Positions 16,361-24,179 of a DNA stretch of 36,471 nucleotides are shown here, in pieces. Position numbers and translations under genes: made by a program. Source of the DNA: Bacteroidota bacterium (GTDB lineage: Bacteria > Bacteroidota > Bacteroidia > 2-12-FULL-35-15). The first letter of the stretch is position 1, and each line of letters begins with the position of its first letter. Under the pieces are notes generated by a model. The model was not told the DNA's origin. It made no database searches and saw nothing but the letters and a program-made list of their open reading frames with translations. Where the stretch lies: NCBI GenBank assembly GCA_003151815.1, contig PLYN01000051.1, positions 1 to 36,471 of the forward strand. The letters run 5' to 3'.

Positions 16361-16379
16361 CAAACTTAATTTTCAAAAA

Positions 16380-18314
16380 ATGATTTCAGTTAATTCAGTA
16401 ACAGTATCTTTCGGAGGGTCGGATCTATTTGACAATGTGAGTTTTTTGGTGAATCCGAAAGATAGAATTGGTCTTGCAGGAAAAAATGGTGCGGGAAAAT
16501 CCACCATGCTTAAACTACTTGCCGGACTTCAAAATCCGACTAAAGGCGAGATCTCGAAACCTAACGATTACAAGATCGGATATTTACCTCAGGATATGAT
16601 CCATCAGCATGGGCGCACCGTGTATGAGGAAACGGCAACAGCGTTTGAAGAGATCCAACAACTTGAAGCTCGTCTGGAAGTGATCAACAATCAACTTTCT
16701 ACCCGTACCGATTATGAAAGTGATGCCTATATGGATCTGATCACTGAACTCACTGATTTAAATACCCGTTTGGATTATATCGGTGCCGGAAACAGAGAAG
16801 AAGAAATTGAAAAAATATTAAAAGGTTTAGGATTCGAGCGTTCTGATTTTAATCGTCAAACAGCTGAATTTAGCGGCGGGTGGCGCATGCGGATAGAGCT
16901 TGGTAAAATTCTTTTACGTAAACCCGATATCCTTTTATTAGATGAACCTACCAATCACTTGGACATTGAATCCATACAATGGCTCGAAGAAACTATTGAT
17001 GTATATGCCGGAGCGGTGATGCTGATCAGCCACGATAAACAATTTCTGGACACAGTAACTTCACGTACCATCGAAATATCAAATCAAAAAATTTACGATT
17101 ATAAAACCAACTATTCACGTTATTTGATTTTACGCCAGGAACGTAAAGAACAACAAGAATCGGTAGCAAAAAATCAACAAAAAGTTATTGTTCAAACAGA
17201 AGCGCTTATTGATAAATACCGTGCAAAAGCAAGTAAAGCAGCCTTCGCGCAATCGCTTATTAAAAAGCTGGACAGAATGGAAATTGTAGAAGTGGATGAC
17301 AGCGATTCTGCAACTATGAATTTTCGCTTCCCCCCTCCTGCCCTATGCGGAAAGATCGTATTAACAGTTGAACATGCAGGAAAAGTATATGGCACCAAAC
17401 GTATTTTTAAAGATGCTAATTTCATTTTAACGAAAGGTGAAAAAATTGCATTGGTCGGTAGAAATGGTGAAGGTAAAAGTACCATCATGAAAATGATCGC
17501 TAAACAAACCGATTATGAAGGAACTATCCAGATAGGACATAATGTTAAGATGGGTTACTTCGCGCAGGATCAGGCTGAAAAACTGGACCAAAACAAAACT
17601 GTTTTTGAAACCATTGATGAGCTTGCTGTTGGTGATGTCCGAAAAAATGTAAGATCCCTGTTAGGTTCGTTTTTATTTGGTGGTGATGATATTGATAAAA
17701 AAGTACGAGTATTGAGTGGTGGTGAACGCGGGCGTTTGGCCTTGTGTAAGCTATTGCTTGAGCCTTATAATTTATTGATCTTAGATGAGCCAACCAATCA
17801 CTTGGACATTAGAAGTAAAGAAGTACTAAAACGTGCATTGCTTGCTTATGAAGGTACTGCAATCATCGTTTCCCATGACAGGGATTTCTTAACCGACCTT
17901 ACGGAAAAAATGTATGAATTCCGCCATGGAAAAATAGTAGAACATTTAGGTGGCATAACTGAATTTATGGAGAAACTGAAAATGGCGCGTTTAAATGAAA
18001 TGAATACGAAAACTCCTTTTGTTAAAGAGAAATCCGAAGTAAAAGAAGAAAAAACGAAAGTTATTCCTGTAAATATTGAGCTGGAAAAAGAACTGAAACA
18101 ATTAAAAAATCAAATCACTAAATCGGAAAAAGAAATTGAACGATTAGAGAACGAAATAAAAATAATTGATGTCAAGCTTTCTGAAACAGCACAGTACCAA
18201 ACAGTAATGAATGATAAAGAAGTATTTGCAAAATATGAACAGAATAAAAAGCTGTTAGATGCTGAGATGCAGATTTGGAGCGACTTGGAGTTGAGACTAG
18301 AACAATTAAAATAA
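16380..18314 (+). CDS. ABC-F family ATPase (Uup/YbiT type)
   Basis: Cytosolic protein of 644 residues with two ABC ATPase domains and no membrane segment, as in the ABC-F translation factors that bind the ribosomal E site. The first domain has Walker A GKNGAGKST (34-42), signature FSGGWRMR and LLLDEPTNHLD. A charged linker of about 80 residues follows. The second domain has GRNGEGKST, signature LSGGERGR and LILDEPTNHLD. The last 90 residues are a Lys/Glu-rich coiled coil, as in Uup. The start is the ATG at 16380, matching MISVNSVTVSFGG at the beginning of the ATPase fold. It probably stands alone, since the his operon downstream has its own promoter. Which ABC-F subfamily it is cannot be fixed by eye. 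Confidence 0.92.
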   Translation: MISVNSVTVSFGGSDLFDNVSFLVNPKDRIGLAGKNGAGKSTMLKLLAGLQNPTKGEISKPNDYKIGYLPQDMIHQHGRTVYEETATAFEEIQQLEARLEVINNQLSTRTDYESDAYMDLITELTDLNTRLDYIGAGNREEEIEKILKGLGFERSDFNRQTAEFSGGWRMRIELGKILLRKPDILLLDEPTNHLDIESIQWLEETIDVYAGAVMLISHDKQFLDTVTSRTIEISNQKIYDYKTNYSRYLILRQERKEQQESVAKNQQKVIVQTEALIDKYRAKASKAAFAQSLIKKLDRMEIVEVDDSDSATMNFRFPPPALCGKIVLTVEHAGKVYGTKRIFKDANFILTKGEKIALVGRNGEGKSTIMKMIAKQTDYEGTIQIGHNVKMGYFAQDQAEKLDQNKTVFETIDELAVGDVRKNVRSLLGSFLFGGDDIDKKVRVLSGGERGRLALCKLLLEPYNLLILDEPTNHLDIRSKEVLKRALLAYEGTAIIVSHDRDFLTDLTEKMYEFRHGKIVEHLGGITEFMEKLKMARLNEMNTKTPFVKEKSEVKEEKTKVIPVNIELEKELKQLKNQITKSEKEIERLENEIKIIDVKLSETAQYQTVMNDKEVFAKYEQNKKLLDAEMQIWSDLELRLEQLK

Positions 18315-18437
18315 ACCACGGAGGCACAGAGAACACAGAGTTTCACGGAGAAAATTATTCAAAAAATAAAATTTATATCATTAAGCAACGAATAGATTAA
18401 TCTCTGTGAAGCTCTATGTTCTCTGTGCCTCCGTGGT
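18315..18437. repeat. Imperfect inverted repeat with 37-base arms
   Basis: The left arm 18315-18351 begins ACCACGGAGGCACAGAGAAC and the right arm 18401-18437 is its complement with a few mismatches. They are separated by 49 AT-rich bases. The arm starts one base after the ABC-F stop codon. It resembles the 'CACAGAG' dispersed repeats I remember from many bacterial intergenic regions. It could act as the ABC-F terminator, though no long T-run follows. Confidence 0.75.
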
Positions 18438-18473
18438 AGAAAATCAGTAATTATTCAAGTTTTTTAAAATAAA

Positions 18474-18506
18474 TTTGATTCATCTAAAAAATAATCTTTA
18501 CATTTG
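18474..18506 (+). promoter_or_regulatory. his operon promoter (-33 TTTG, -7 TACATTTG)
   Basis: TTTG at 18474-18477 and TACATTTG at 18499-18506 are separated by 21 bases. This is close to the Bacteroidota consensus TTTG-N(19-21)-TAnnTTTG. The predicted start site falls only a few bases before the leader-peptide ATG at 18514. Confidence 0.7.
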
Positions 18507-18513
18507 TTCCCGA

Positions 18514-18570
18514 ATGAAAAACACTACACATATCCATCACCACCATACTTGCTCAAAAGGTAAGCTGTGA
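18514..18570 (+). CDS. hisL: his operon leader peptide
   Basis: An 18-codon frame encodes M-K-N-T-T-H-I-H-H-H-H-T-C-S-K-G-K-L. It has five His codons in six positions, the hallmark of a histidine attenuator. When charged His-tRNA is scarce the ribosome should stall in this run and change the fold of the following RNA. It lies between a good promoter and a terminator hairpin, upstream of hisG. The ATG is only 7 bases after the -7 box, so the mRNA is nearly leaderless. The gene was identified by composition and context, not by homology to the enterobacterial hisL sequence. Confidence 0.85.
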   Translation: MKNTTHIHHHHTCSKGKL

Positions 18571-18579
18571 TTGTATTGT

Positions 18580-18647
18580 GTAAATCAAAATAAAAATAAT
18601 AACACAAAATATATCAAAAGGTTTACTTAATAAGGTAAACCTTTTTT
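18580..18647 (+). promoter_or_regulatory. his attenuator: candidate antiterminator and terminator
   Basis: GTAAATC (18580-18586) can pair with GGTTTAC (18620-18626), the left arm of the terminator; this includes one T-G wobble. That pairing would block the terminator. A competing 5-bp hairpin, TGATT (18568-18572) with AATCA (18583-18587), starts at the leader stop codon and could sequester the antiterminator when the ribosome finishes the peptide. The pairings were worked out by eye with no energy calculation. Confidence 0.5.
18616..18647 (+). terminator. his attenuator terminator hairpin
   Basis: A perfect 11-bp stem AAAAGGTTTAC / GTAAACCTTTT (18616-18626 and 18635-18645) has an 8-base loop and a T-run to 18647. 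It lies 45 bases after the leader stop and 126 bases before hisG. Confidence 0.85.
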
Positions 18648-18667
18648 GCGTTTAACATAATCGCTTC

Positions 18668-18759
18668 TCCCTCTTAAAAGAGGTTTTATTCCGCTTTCCT
18701 TCTCCTTTGGAGAAGGTGCCGAAGGCGGATGAGACTTGGAGAGGGGTCGGGGGTGAGGT
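18668..18759 (+). repeat. Composite palindromic repeat before hisG
   Basis: It ends in the same TTGGAGAGGGGTCGGGGGTG..GAGGT block found before hisD, C, B and H. Its left half is rearranged: CCTCTT/AAGAGG (18670-18683) and CCTTCTCC-TTT-GGAGAAGG (18698-18716), the latter flanked by CCGCTTT and AAGGCGG. It looks like one repeat with another inserted into it. GAGGT ends 14 bases before the hisG ATG. Confidence 0.65.
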
Positions 18760-18773
18760 AAAAATATAAAACA

Positions 18774-19634
18774 ATGGAAAAAAAATTAAAAATAGCGATT
18801 CAGAAATCAGGACGACTAAATGATGATTCTATGAAGATCCTGAAAGAAGCAGGAATAGAATTTAACAACGGACTCAATATGTTAAAAGCCGATGCGATCA
18901 ATTTCCCATTGGAAGTTTTCTTTTTGCGTGATGACGATATTCCTCAATACGTTGAAGACGGTATTGCCGATATTGGAATTGTTGGCGAAAACGTAATGCT
19001 GGAAAAGAACAAGGATATAAAAATTGTTGATCGCCTGGGCTTCAGTAAATGCAGGTTATCCATCGCTATCCCTAAAAACGAGAAATACAAGGGTGTTCAG
19101 GATCTACAAGGCAAACGGATTGCAACAAGCTATCCAACAATTGTATCAAAGTATTTAAAGAAAAATAAGATCGCCGCCGAAATTCATGAGATTAGTGGTT
19201 CCGTGGAAATTGCTCCAAGCATTGGATTAGCGGATGTTATTGTGGATCTGGTAAGTTCTGGAAGTACTTTGTTCACCAATGGTTTAAAGGAAGTAGAAGT
19301 GATCTTAAAATCGGAAGCGGTATTGGTTGCCAATAAAAGCTTAACAAAATACCAACTCGGAATTTTAGATAAATTATTGTTTAGAATAAATGCAGTTAAA
19401 AAAGCGAAAAATAATAAATATATTTTGCTGAATGCTCCTAACAAAAATTTAGATGCTATCTGCAAAATATTACCGGGCATGAAAAGTCCGACCATAATGC
19501 CATTATCAGACAAAGGCTGGAGTTCAGTACATAGCGTTGTAAATGAAAATGATTTTTGGGACATCATCGAAAAATTAAAAGCCTTGGGCGCACAAGGAAT
19601 ATTGGTGGTACCGATTGAGAAAATGATTTTGTAG
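18774..19634 (+). CDS. hisG: ATP phosphoribosyltransferase, long form
   Basis: First enzyme of histidine synthesis: it joins ATP and PRPP to give phosphoribosyl-ATP. At 286 residues it is the long homohexameric form with a C-terminal ACT-like regulatory domain (about 210-286, ending in GAQGILVVPIEKMIL), so it should be inhibited directly by histidine and needs no HisZ. Typical blocks are KIAIQKSGRLNDDSM at the N-terminus, DIGIVGENV near 62-70, RIATSYPTIVSKYL near 111-124 and VDLVSSGSTLFTNGL near 156-170 (the PRPP-binding region). It is the first structural gene after the attenuator, and a repeat element separates it from hisD. Confidence 0.97.
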   Translation: MEKKLKIAIQKSGRLNDDSMKILKEAGIEFNNGLNMLKADAINFPLEVFFLRDDDIPQYVEDGIADIGIVGENVMLEKNKDIKIVDRLGFSKCRLSIAIPKNEKYKGVQDLQGKRIATSYPTIVSKYLKKNKIAAEIHEISGSVEIAPSIGLADVIVDLVSSGSTLFTNGLKEVEVILKSEAVLVANKSLTKYQLGILDKLLFRINAVKKAKNNKYILLNAPNKNLDAICKILPGMKSPTIMPLSDKGWSSVHSVVNENDFWDIIEKLKALGAQGILVVPIEKMIL

Positions 19635-19641
19635 TAGATTG

Positions 19642-19678
19642 ACAAATTGCAGATTACAAATTGCAGATTACAAATTGA
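19642..19678 (+). repeat. Short tandem repeat, 14-base unit
   Basis: ACAAATTGCAGATT occurs twice back to back (19642-19655, 19656-19669) and a partial third copy follows. It lies just after the hisG stop and before the palindromic repeat. Confidence 0.7.
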
Positions 19679-19702
19679 AAAATTATAAATAATAAATCCA
19701 AC

Positions 19703-19739
19703 ACTCCCCTCTCCTTTGGAGAGGGGCTGGGGGTGAGGT
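19703..19739 (+). repeat. REP-like palindromic repeat before hisD
   Basis: The layout is ACTCCCCTCTCC-TTT-GGAGAGGGG followed by CTGGGGGTGAGGT. The palindrome could fold as a 9-bp stem. The final GAGGT is 3 bases before the hisD ATG, which is closer than a normal Shine-Dalgarno site. Confidence 0.85.
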
Positions 19740-19742
19740 AAA

Positions 19743-21041
19743 ATGAAAACAGTAAAATATCCAAATCGATCTGAGTGGAATGCACTTTTAAAACGCCCTG
19801 CAATGAATGTTGCATCGTTGGAAAGTATTGTTTCTTCTGTACTTTCAGACATCAAAGTAAATGGAGATGCTGCTGTAAAAAAATACACTTTGCAATTTGA
19901 TAAGGTTGTTATTGAAAATTTATTGGTGACCGAAGAAGAATTTATTGAAGCAGAAAAAAATGTTTCCTCTGAATTAAAAGCAGCCATTCAATTAGCAAAA
20001 TCGAATATCGAAAAATTTCATATCGCTCAAAAAGAAGAATCGAAAATCATTGAAACCATTGAAGGAGTTAAGTGCTGGAGAAAATCTGTCGCGATAGAAA
20101 AAGTAGGATTGTATATACCCGGTGGTTCTGCTCCTTTATTTTCAACCATATTAATGCTGGGAATTCCTGCACAAATTGCAGGTTGCAGAGAAATTATTTT
20201 GTGTACTCCCCCCTCTCCTTTGGAGAGGGGATTAAGGGGTGAGGCTATAAACGCCGCAATTTTATATACTGCTAAATTAGTAGGAATCTCCAAAGTATTT
20301 AAAATTGGCGGAGTTCAAGCAATCGGAGCAATGGCTTACGGAACAGAAAGTGTACCAAAAGTGTTTAAAATATTCGGTCCCGGGAATCAATATGTAACAT
20401 GTGCCAAGCAATTGATCAACAAAGAAGGTGTTGCAATTGATATGCCTGCCGGCCCTTCTGAAGTTGCTGTATTGGCTGACGAAACGTGTGTTCCTGAATT
20501 TGTAGCAGCCGATCTGCTTTCTCAGGCAGAACACGGTGCAGATTCACAAGTTATTTTAGTTTCGGATAATGAAACCGTAATTGCAAATATTCAACAAGAG
20601 TTGGCTAAACAATTAGAACTGCTTCCACGAAGAGAATTAACAGCAAAAGCACTGGAAAACAGTAAAGCTATTTTGGTAAAAGATAAAAATGAAGCCATTG
20701 ATTTATTAAATGAATACGCACCTGAACATTTGATCATTGCTTGTAAAGATGATGAACAACTCGCGGAAAAAGTAATAAATGCAGGCTCCGTATTTTTGGG
20801 AAATTATTCTTGTGAAAGCGCCGGAGATTATGCTTCAGGAACTAATCACACATTACCAACAAATGGTTATGCTAAAGCATACAGCGGTGTATCTTTAGAT
20901 AGTTTCGTAAAAAAAATTACCTTTCAAAAACTGACTAAAACAGGAATACAAAATATTGGAAAAGCAATTGAATTAATGGCGGAAGCGGAAGGTTTACAAG
21001 CTCATAAAAATGCAGTTACGTCAAGGATAAAATCAGTTTAA
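19743..21041 (+). CDS. hisD: Histidinol dehydrogenase
   Basis: Last enzyme of the pathway; it oxidises L-histidinol to L-histidine with two NAD+ and needs zinc. The 432 residues contain GLYIPGGSAPLFSTILM near 122-138, the metal-site block SQAEHGADSQ and the catalytic APEHL block. Residues 155-168, with SPLERGLRGE in the middle, are encoded by a copy of the palindromic repeat that also lies between the his genes. The insertion is in frame, in the loop after EIILCTPP, and the protein reads on normally into NAAILYTAKLVG. The flanking blocks are intact, so the enzyme is probably active. The stop codon TAA falls inside an AT-rich repeat (21036-21076). Confidence 0.96.
   Translation: MKTVKYPNRSEWNALLKRPAMNVASLESIVSSVLSDIKVNGDAAVKKYTLQFDKVVIENLLVTEEEFIEAEKNVSSELKAAIQLAKSNIEKFHIAQKEESKIIETIEGVKCWRKSVAIEKVGLYIPGGSAPLFSTILMLGIPAQIAGCREIILCTPPSPLERGLRGEAINAAILYTAKLVGISKVFKIGGVQAIGAMAYGTESVPKVFKIFGPGNQYVTCAKQLINKEGVAIDMPAGPSEVAVLADETCVPEFVAADLLSQAEHGADSQVILVSDNETVIANIQQELAKQLELLPRRELTAKALENSKAILVKDKNEAIDLLNEYAPEHLIIACKDDEQLAEKVINAGSVFLGNYSCESAGDYASGTNHTLPTNGYAKAYSGVSLDSFVKKITFQKLTKTGIQNIGKAIELMAEAEGLQAHKNAVTSRIKSV
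20205..20245 (+). repeat. REP-like repeat inside the hisD reading frame
   Basis: The palindrome CCCCTCTCC-TTT-GGAGAGGGG (20210-20230) plus ATTAAGGGGTGAGGCT has the same architecture and orientation as the intercistronic copies. Its tail has drifted (ATTAAGGGG rather than CTGGGGG). It contributes about 14 codons to HisD without a stop or frameshift. Confidence 0.85.
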
Positions 21042-21076
21042 AGTTCAAAGTTTAAAAGTTTAAAGTTAGAAAGTTA
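21036..21076 (+). repeat. AT-rich 'GTTTAAAGTTCAAAGTTTAAA' type repeat
   Basis: Runs of AAAGTT and TTTAAAG units begin within the last codons of hisD. Related stretches occur at 28877-28908, 28991-29027, 33602-33633 and 36296-36330. Confidence 0.6.
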
Positions 21077-21092
21077 AATAAACTCGCTACAA

Positions 21093-21134
21093 ACTCCCCT
21101 CTCCTTCTTCATGGAGAGGGGTCGGGGGTGAGGT
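21093..21134 (+). repeat. REP-like palindromic repeat before hisC
   Basis: CCCCTCTCC and GGAGAGGGG enclose a 7-base loop (TTCTTCA plus T). TCGGGGGTGAGGT follows. GAGGT ends 13 bases before the hisC ATG. Confidence 0.85.
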
Positions 21135-21147
21135 AAAGACAAAAAAA

Positions 21148-22218
21148 ATGTTCGATTTAAATAACATATTAAGAGAAAATATAAAAAAATTAGTTCCCTA
21201 TTCATCAGCCCGCGACGAATACAAAGGAACCGAAGGAATATTTTTAGATGCGAATGAAAACGCATTCGGCTCTCCTCTGCTCTTAGAAATTGAAGGACAA
21301 GAATTGAATCTAAACCGTTACCCTGATACTTTACAAATTGCTGTAAAAGAAAAACTCAGGAAAATTAAGGGTTTACCTATCGAAAATATTTTTTTAGGAA
21401 ATGGAAGTGATGAAGCCATTGATATTATTTTTCGTGCTTTTTGTAATCCCGGAAAAGATAATGTCATCATTTGTCCACCCACATACGGAATGTATGAAGT
21501 GTCTGCAAACATTAACGATGTACAATGTATCAAAGTTCCTTTGTTACCCGAAACTTTTCAGTTGAATACAGATGCGATTATAAAAGCAATTACAGAAAAC
21601 ACCAAATTAATTTTTATTTGTTCACCCAACAATCCTACAGGAAGTGAAATAAGTTCTGATGCGGTGAAAAAAATTATCGAAAATTTTAATGGCATTGTTG
21701 TAATTGATGAAGCTTATATCAACTTTGCCAGTTACCGGACTTTCATTCCTGAATTGTTAAATTACCCGAATTTAGTGATCCTTCAAACGTTGTCTAAAGC
21801 ATGGGGATTAGCTGGTTTACGTGTAGGAATGGCTTTTGCATCCCAACCCATCATCGATGTTTTTAATAAAATAAAACCTCCTTACAACATCAGTATTGTT
21901 TCGCAAAAATTGGTGACCGGGGCTTTAGATAATATCGAGCAAGTAAATCATTGGATAAAAGTAGTGGTTGCAGAACGTAAACAATTAACGGAAGAAATTT
22001 CTAAACTACCTTTTGTTGTGCATGTATACCCGAGTGAAGCAAGTTTTATTTTAGTGAAAACAATTGATGCTAAACGTATTTATAATTATTTGGTTGAGAA
22101 TCAAATTGTAATTCGCGACAGAAGTAAAGTAGAAATGTGCGAAGGCTGCTTGAGGATCACAATTGGCACTCCCGAAGAAAATATGCAAGTTTTAAAAAAA
22201 CTAAAAGAATATAAATAA
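21148..22218 (+). CDS. hisC: Histidinol-phosphate aminotransferase
   Basis: PLP enzyme that transfers the amino group from glutamate to imidazole-acetol phosphate. It has 356 residues, the usual length. Fold-type I landmarks are LDANENAFGSP near 33-43, GNGSDEAIDI near 84-93, SPNNPTGSEIS near 159-169, VIDEAYINF near 185-193, and the PLP lysine Lys217 in TLSKAWGLAGLRVG. It lies between two copies of the palindromic repeat, 106 bases after hisD and 96 bases before hisB. Confidence 0.96.
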   Translation: MFDLNNILRENIKKLVPYSSARDEYKGTEGIFLDANENAFGSPLLLEIEGQELNLNRYPDTLQIAVKEKLRKIKGLPIENIFLGNGSDEAIDIIFRAFCNPGKDNVIICPPTYGMYEVSANINDVQCIKVPLLPETFQLNTDAIIKAITENTKLIFICSPNNPTGSEISSDAVKKIIENFNGIVVIDEAYINFASYRTFIPELLNYPNLVILQTLSKAWGLAGLRVGMAFASQPIIDVFNKIKPPYNISIVSQKLVTGALDNIEQVNHWIKVVVAERKQLTEEISKLPFVVHVYPSEASFILVKTIDAKRIYNYLVENQIVIRDRSKVEMCEGCLRITIGTPEENMQVLKKLKEYK

Positions 22219-22228
22219 ATGATATCAC

Positions 22229-22302
22229 ACTCCCCTCTCCTTTTTGCGCCACCGCTAAAGCTAAGGCGGCACGCGGTCAAGGAGAGGGGTTGGGGCTGAG
22301 GT
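22229..22302 (+). repeat. REP-like repeat before hisB with a nested insertion
   Basis: The same outer arms, CCCCTCTCCTT and AAGGAGAGGGG, are separated by about 35 bases instead of the usual 3-8. The insert (GCGCCACCGC to CACGCGGTC) is GC-rich and partly self-complementary, like a second small palindrome placed in the loop. The tail TTGGGGCTGAGGT ends 12 bases before the hisB ATG. Confidence 0.8.
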
Positions 22303-22314
22303 AAATTAAAAAAA

Positions 22315-23424
22315 ATGAAAAAAGTATTATTTATAGATCGTGATGGAACCCTAATATGGGAACCGCCCACAACATTTCAAATTGACAGTTTTGAAAATTT
22401 TAAATTTTTACCGGGAGTAATTACCTGGCTTGGAAAAATTGTGCGTGAACTGGATTATGAATTAGTAATGGTTACGAATCAAGATGGGTTGGGAACTGAT
22501 AGTTACCCTGAAACAACATTCTGGCCTGTACAAACTTTAATGATGCAAACATTAGAAAGCGAAGGAATACATTTTGCCGAAGTATGTATTGATAAAACTT
22601 TTGAATTCGAAAATAAACCAACACGTAAACCCAATACAGGGCTGCTTACAAAATATATGGATGGCAGTTATGATCTGGAAAACTCATTTGTAATCGGCGA
22701 TAGGCTTACCGATGTAAAGCTTGCAATAAATCTGAAAGCAAAAGCAATATTCATTAAAAACAACGATAAGCCAGACGGTTTTGAAGATCAAATTTCGAAG
22801 GTTGTTGATAGTTGGGAAGAGATTTATAATTTTTTAAAAATCCCTGAACGTAAAATATCACATACTAGAAAAACAAAAGAAACGGATATTAAAATAATAC
22901 TTAACCTTGATGGTAAAGGTGTTTCAACTATTTCTACCGGACTCGCATTTTTTGATCACATGTTGGAACAAATTTCTAAACACGGAAATATTGATTTAGA
23001 AATTAATGCAAAAGGTGATCTGCAAATTGATGAACACCACACAATTGAAGATGTAGGTATAGCTTTAGGCGAAGCAATTGCAAAGGCATTGGGAGATAAG
23101 CGCGGAATTGAACGTTATGGATTCTGCTTACCAATGGATGATTGTTTGGCACAGGTTGCATTGGATTTTGGCGGACGTAACTGGATCGTTTGGGATGCAG
23201 AATTTAAACGTGAGAAGATTGGTGAGATGCCAACAGAAATGTTTTTCCACTTTTTTAAATCCTTCAGTGATGCTTCTAAATGCAATCTAAATGTGAAAGC
23301 TGAAGGGCAAAATGAACACCACAAGATAGAAGCGATCTTTAAAGCATTTGCTAAAGCCATTAAAATAGCCGCTAAGCGCGATGTAAATAATATGAGTTTA
23401 CCAAGCACAAAAGGAATGTTATAA
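22315..23424 (+). CDS. hisB: Bifunctional histidinol-phosphatase / imidazoleglycerol-phosphate dehydratase
   Basis: Fusion of 369 residues covering two steps. Residues 1-170 are a HAD-type phosphatase with the nucleophile pair Asp8 and Asp10 in [10 protein letters not shown], and [10 protein letters not shown] further on. From about residue 185 it is the dehydratase, with the His/Glu metal sites in [16 protein letters not shown] and [17 protein letters not shown] linker ([13 protein letters not shown]) joins the halves. The fused form is known from enterobacteria and from many Bacteroidota. Confidence 0.97.
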   Translation: MKKVLFIDRDGTLIWEPPTTFQIDSFENFKFLPGVITWLGKIVRELDYELVMVTNQDGLGTDSYPETTFWPVQTLMMQTLESEGIHFAEVCIDKTFEFENKPTRKPNTGLLTKYMDGSYDLENSFVIGDRLTDVKLAINLKAKAIFIKNNDKPDGFEDQISKVVDSWEEIYNFLKIPERKISHTRKTKETDIKIILNLDGKGVSTISTGLAFFDHMLEQISKHGNIDLEINAKGDLQIDEHHTIEDVGIALGEAIAKALGDKRGIERYGFCLPMDDCLAQVALDFGGRNWIVWDAEFKREKIGEMPTEMFFHFFKSFSDASKCNLNVKAEGQNEHHKIEAIFKAFAKAIKIAAKRDVNNMSLPSTKGML

Positions 23425-23432
23425 TACTCAGC

Positions 23433-23475
23433 TCTCCCCTCTCCTTCTTTCAAGGAGAGGGGCTGGGGGTGAGGT
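23433..23475 (+). repeat. REP-like palindromic repeat before hisH
   Basis: CCCCTCTCCTT and AAGGAGAGGGG flank a CTTTC-type loop, followed by CTGGGGGTGAGGT. It starts 8 bases after the hisB stop and ends 12 bases before the hisH ATG. Confidence 0.85.
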
Positions 23476-23487
23476 AGAAAAAGCAGA

Positions 23488-24087
23488 ATGAAAATTGCAA
23501 TTATAAAATACAACGCTGGAAATATTCGCTCCGTGGCTTTTGCACTCGAACGTATTGGGATAACGCCAATTATAACGGATGATGCGGATGAGATCAGATC
23601 AGCAGATAAAGTTATATTTCCGGGTGTCGGAGAGGCGAGCAGCGCAATGAAATACTTATCCGAACGTAAGTTGGATGAAGTCATTATATCACTTACTCAA
23701 CCTGTGCTTGGAATATGTTTAGGCGTACAATTGATGTGTAATTTTTCGGAAGAAGGAAATATAAAATGCCTTGGCATTTTTAATCAGGATGTAAAAAAAT
23801 TCTCTCAAACAGAGGGTGTTAAAGGTGGATTAAAAATCCCACAAATTGGATGGAATACCATTTCCGATTTAAAATCTCCTTTATTTAAAAATATAAAAGA
23901 GAATTCATATATGTATTTTGTTCACAGCTATTTTGTTGAATTAGGTGAAAACACAATCGCTACAACTAATTATGGGATCAATTACAGTTCGGCATTAAAT
24001 AAAGATAATTTTTATGCAGTTCAATTTCACACTGAAAAATCAAGTGACGTTGGACAAAATATTTTAGAAAATTTTATTAAATTATAG
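23488..24087 (+). CDS. hisH: Imidazole glycerol phosphate synthase, glutaminase subunit
   Basis: Class I glutamine amidotransferase of 199 residues that feeds ammonia to HisF. The catalytic triad is visible: Cys77 in GICLGVQLMC, and His181 and Glu183 in VQFHTEKS. FPGVGEASSAM near 44-54 is the oxyanion-loop region. Its partner hisF is further down the operon, after hisA and an unrelated gene. Confidence 0.96.
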   Translation: MKIAIIKYNAGNIRSVAFALERIGITPIITDDADEIRSADKVIFPGVGEASSAMKYLSERKLDEVIISLTQPVLGICLGVQLMCNFSEEGNIKCLGIFNQDVKKFSQTEGVKGGLKIPQIGWNTISDLKSPLFKNIKENSYMYFVHSYFVELGENTIATTNYGINYSSALNKDNFYAVQFHTEKSSDVGQNILENFIKL

Positions 24088-24091
24088 ACCG

Positions 24092-24165
24092 CGTCATTGC
24101 GAGGAACGAAGCAATCCAATACAAAGAACTCTATGGACAGATTGCTTTGTTCCTCGCAATGACGG
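24092..24165. repeat. Inverted repeat CGTCATTGCGAGGAACGAAGC between hisH and hisA
   Basis: The 25-base arms 24092-24116 and 24141-24165 match with a single mismatch (a G-T wobble in RNA) around a 24-base spacer. This is the widespread 'TCATTGCGAGGAACGAAGCAATC' type of dispersed palindrome. It is a different family from the CCCCTCTCC repeats and fills nearly the whole junction. Confidence 0.85.
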
Positions 24166-24179
24166 CAACAATAAAAAAC

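Noticed and set aside
18535-18546. A CATCACCACCAT-type His run that could be taken for an engineered His tag
   Set aside because: It lies in a short leader frame after a native Bacteroidota promoter and before a terminator and hisG, which is the layout of a his attenuator; no vector-like sequence surrounds it.
19184-19987. 267-residue minus-strand frame across hisG/hisD
   Set aside because: It is antisense to two well-conserved enzymes, contains translated repeat DNA and has no recognisable domain.
18668-23475. Regularly occurring palindromes suggested a CRISPR array
   Set aside because: Copies are separated by whole genes of 0.6-1.3 kb, not by 30-40 base spacers, and no cas genes are present.
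24147-24179. Upstream TTG start for hisA
   Set aside because: It lies inside the inverted repeat; HisA proteins begin at the MEIIPAID motif at 24180.
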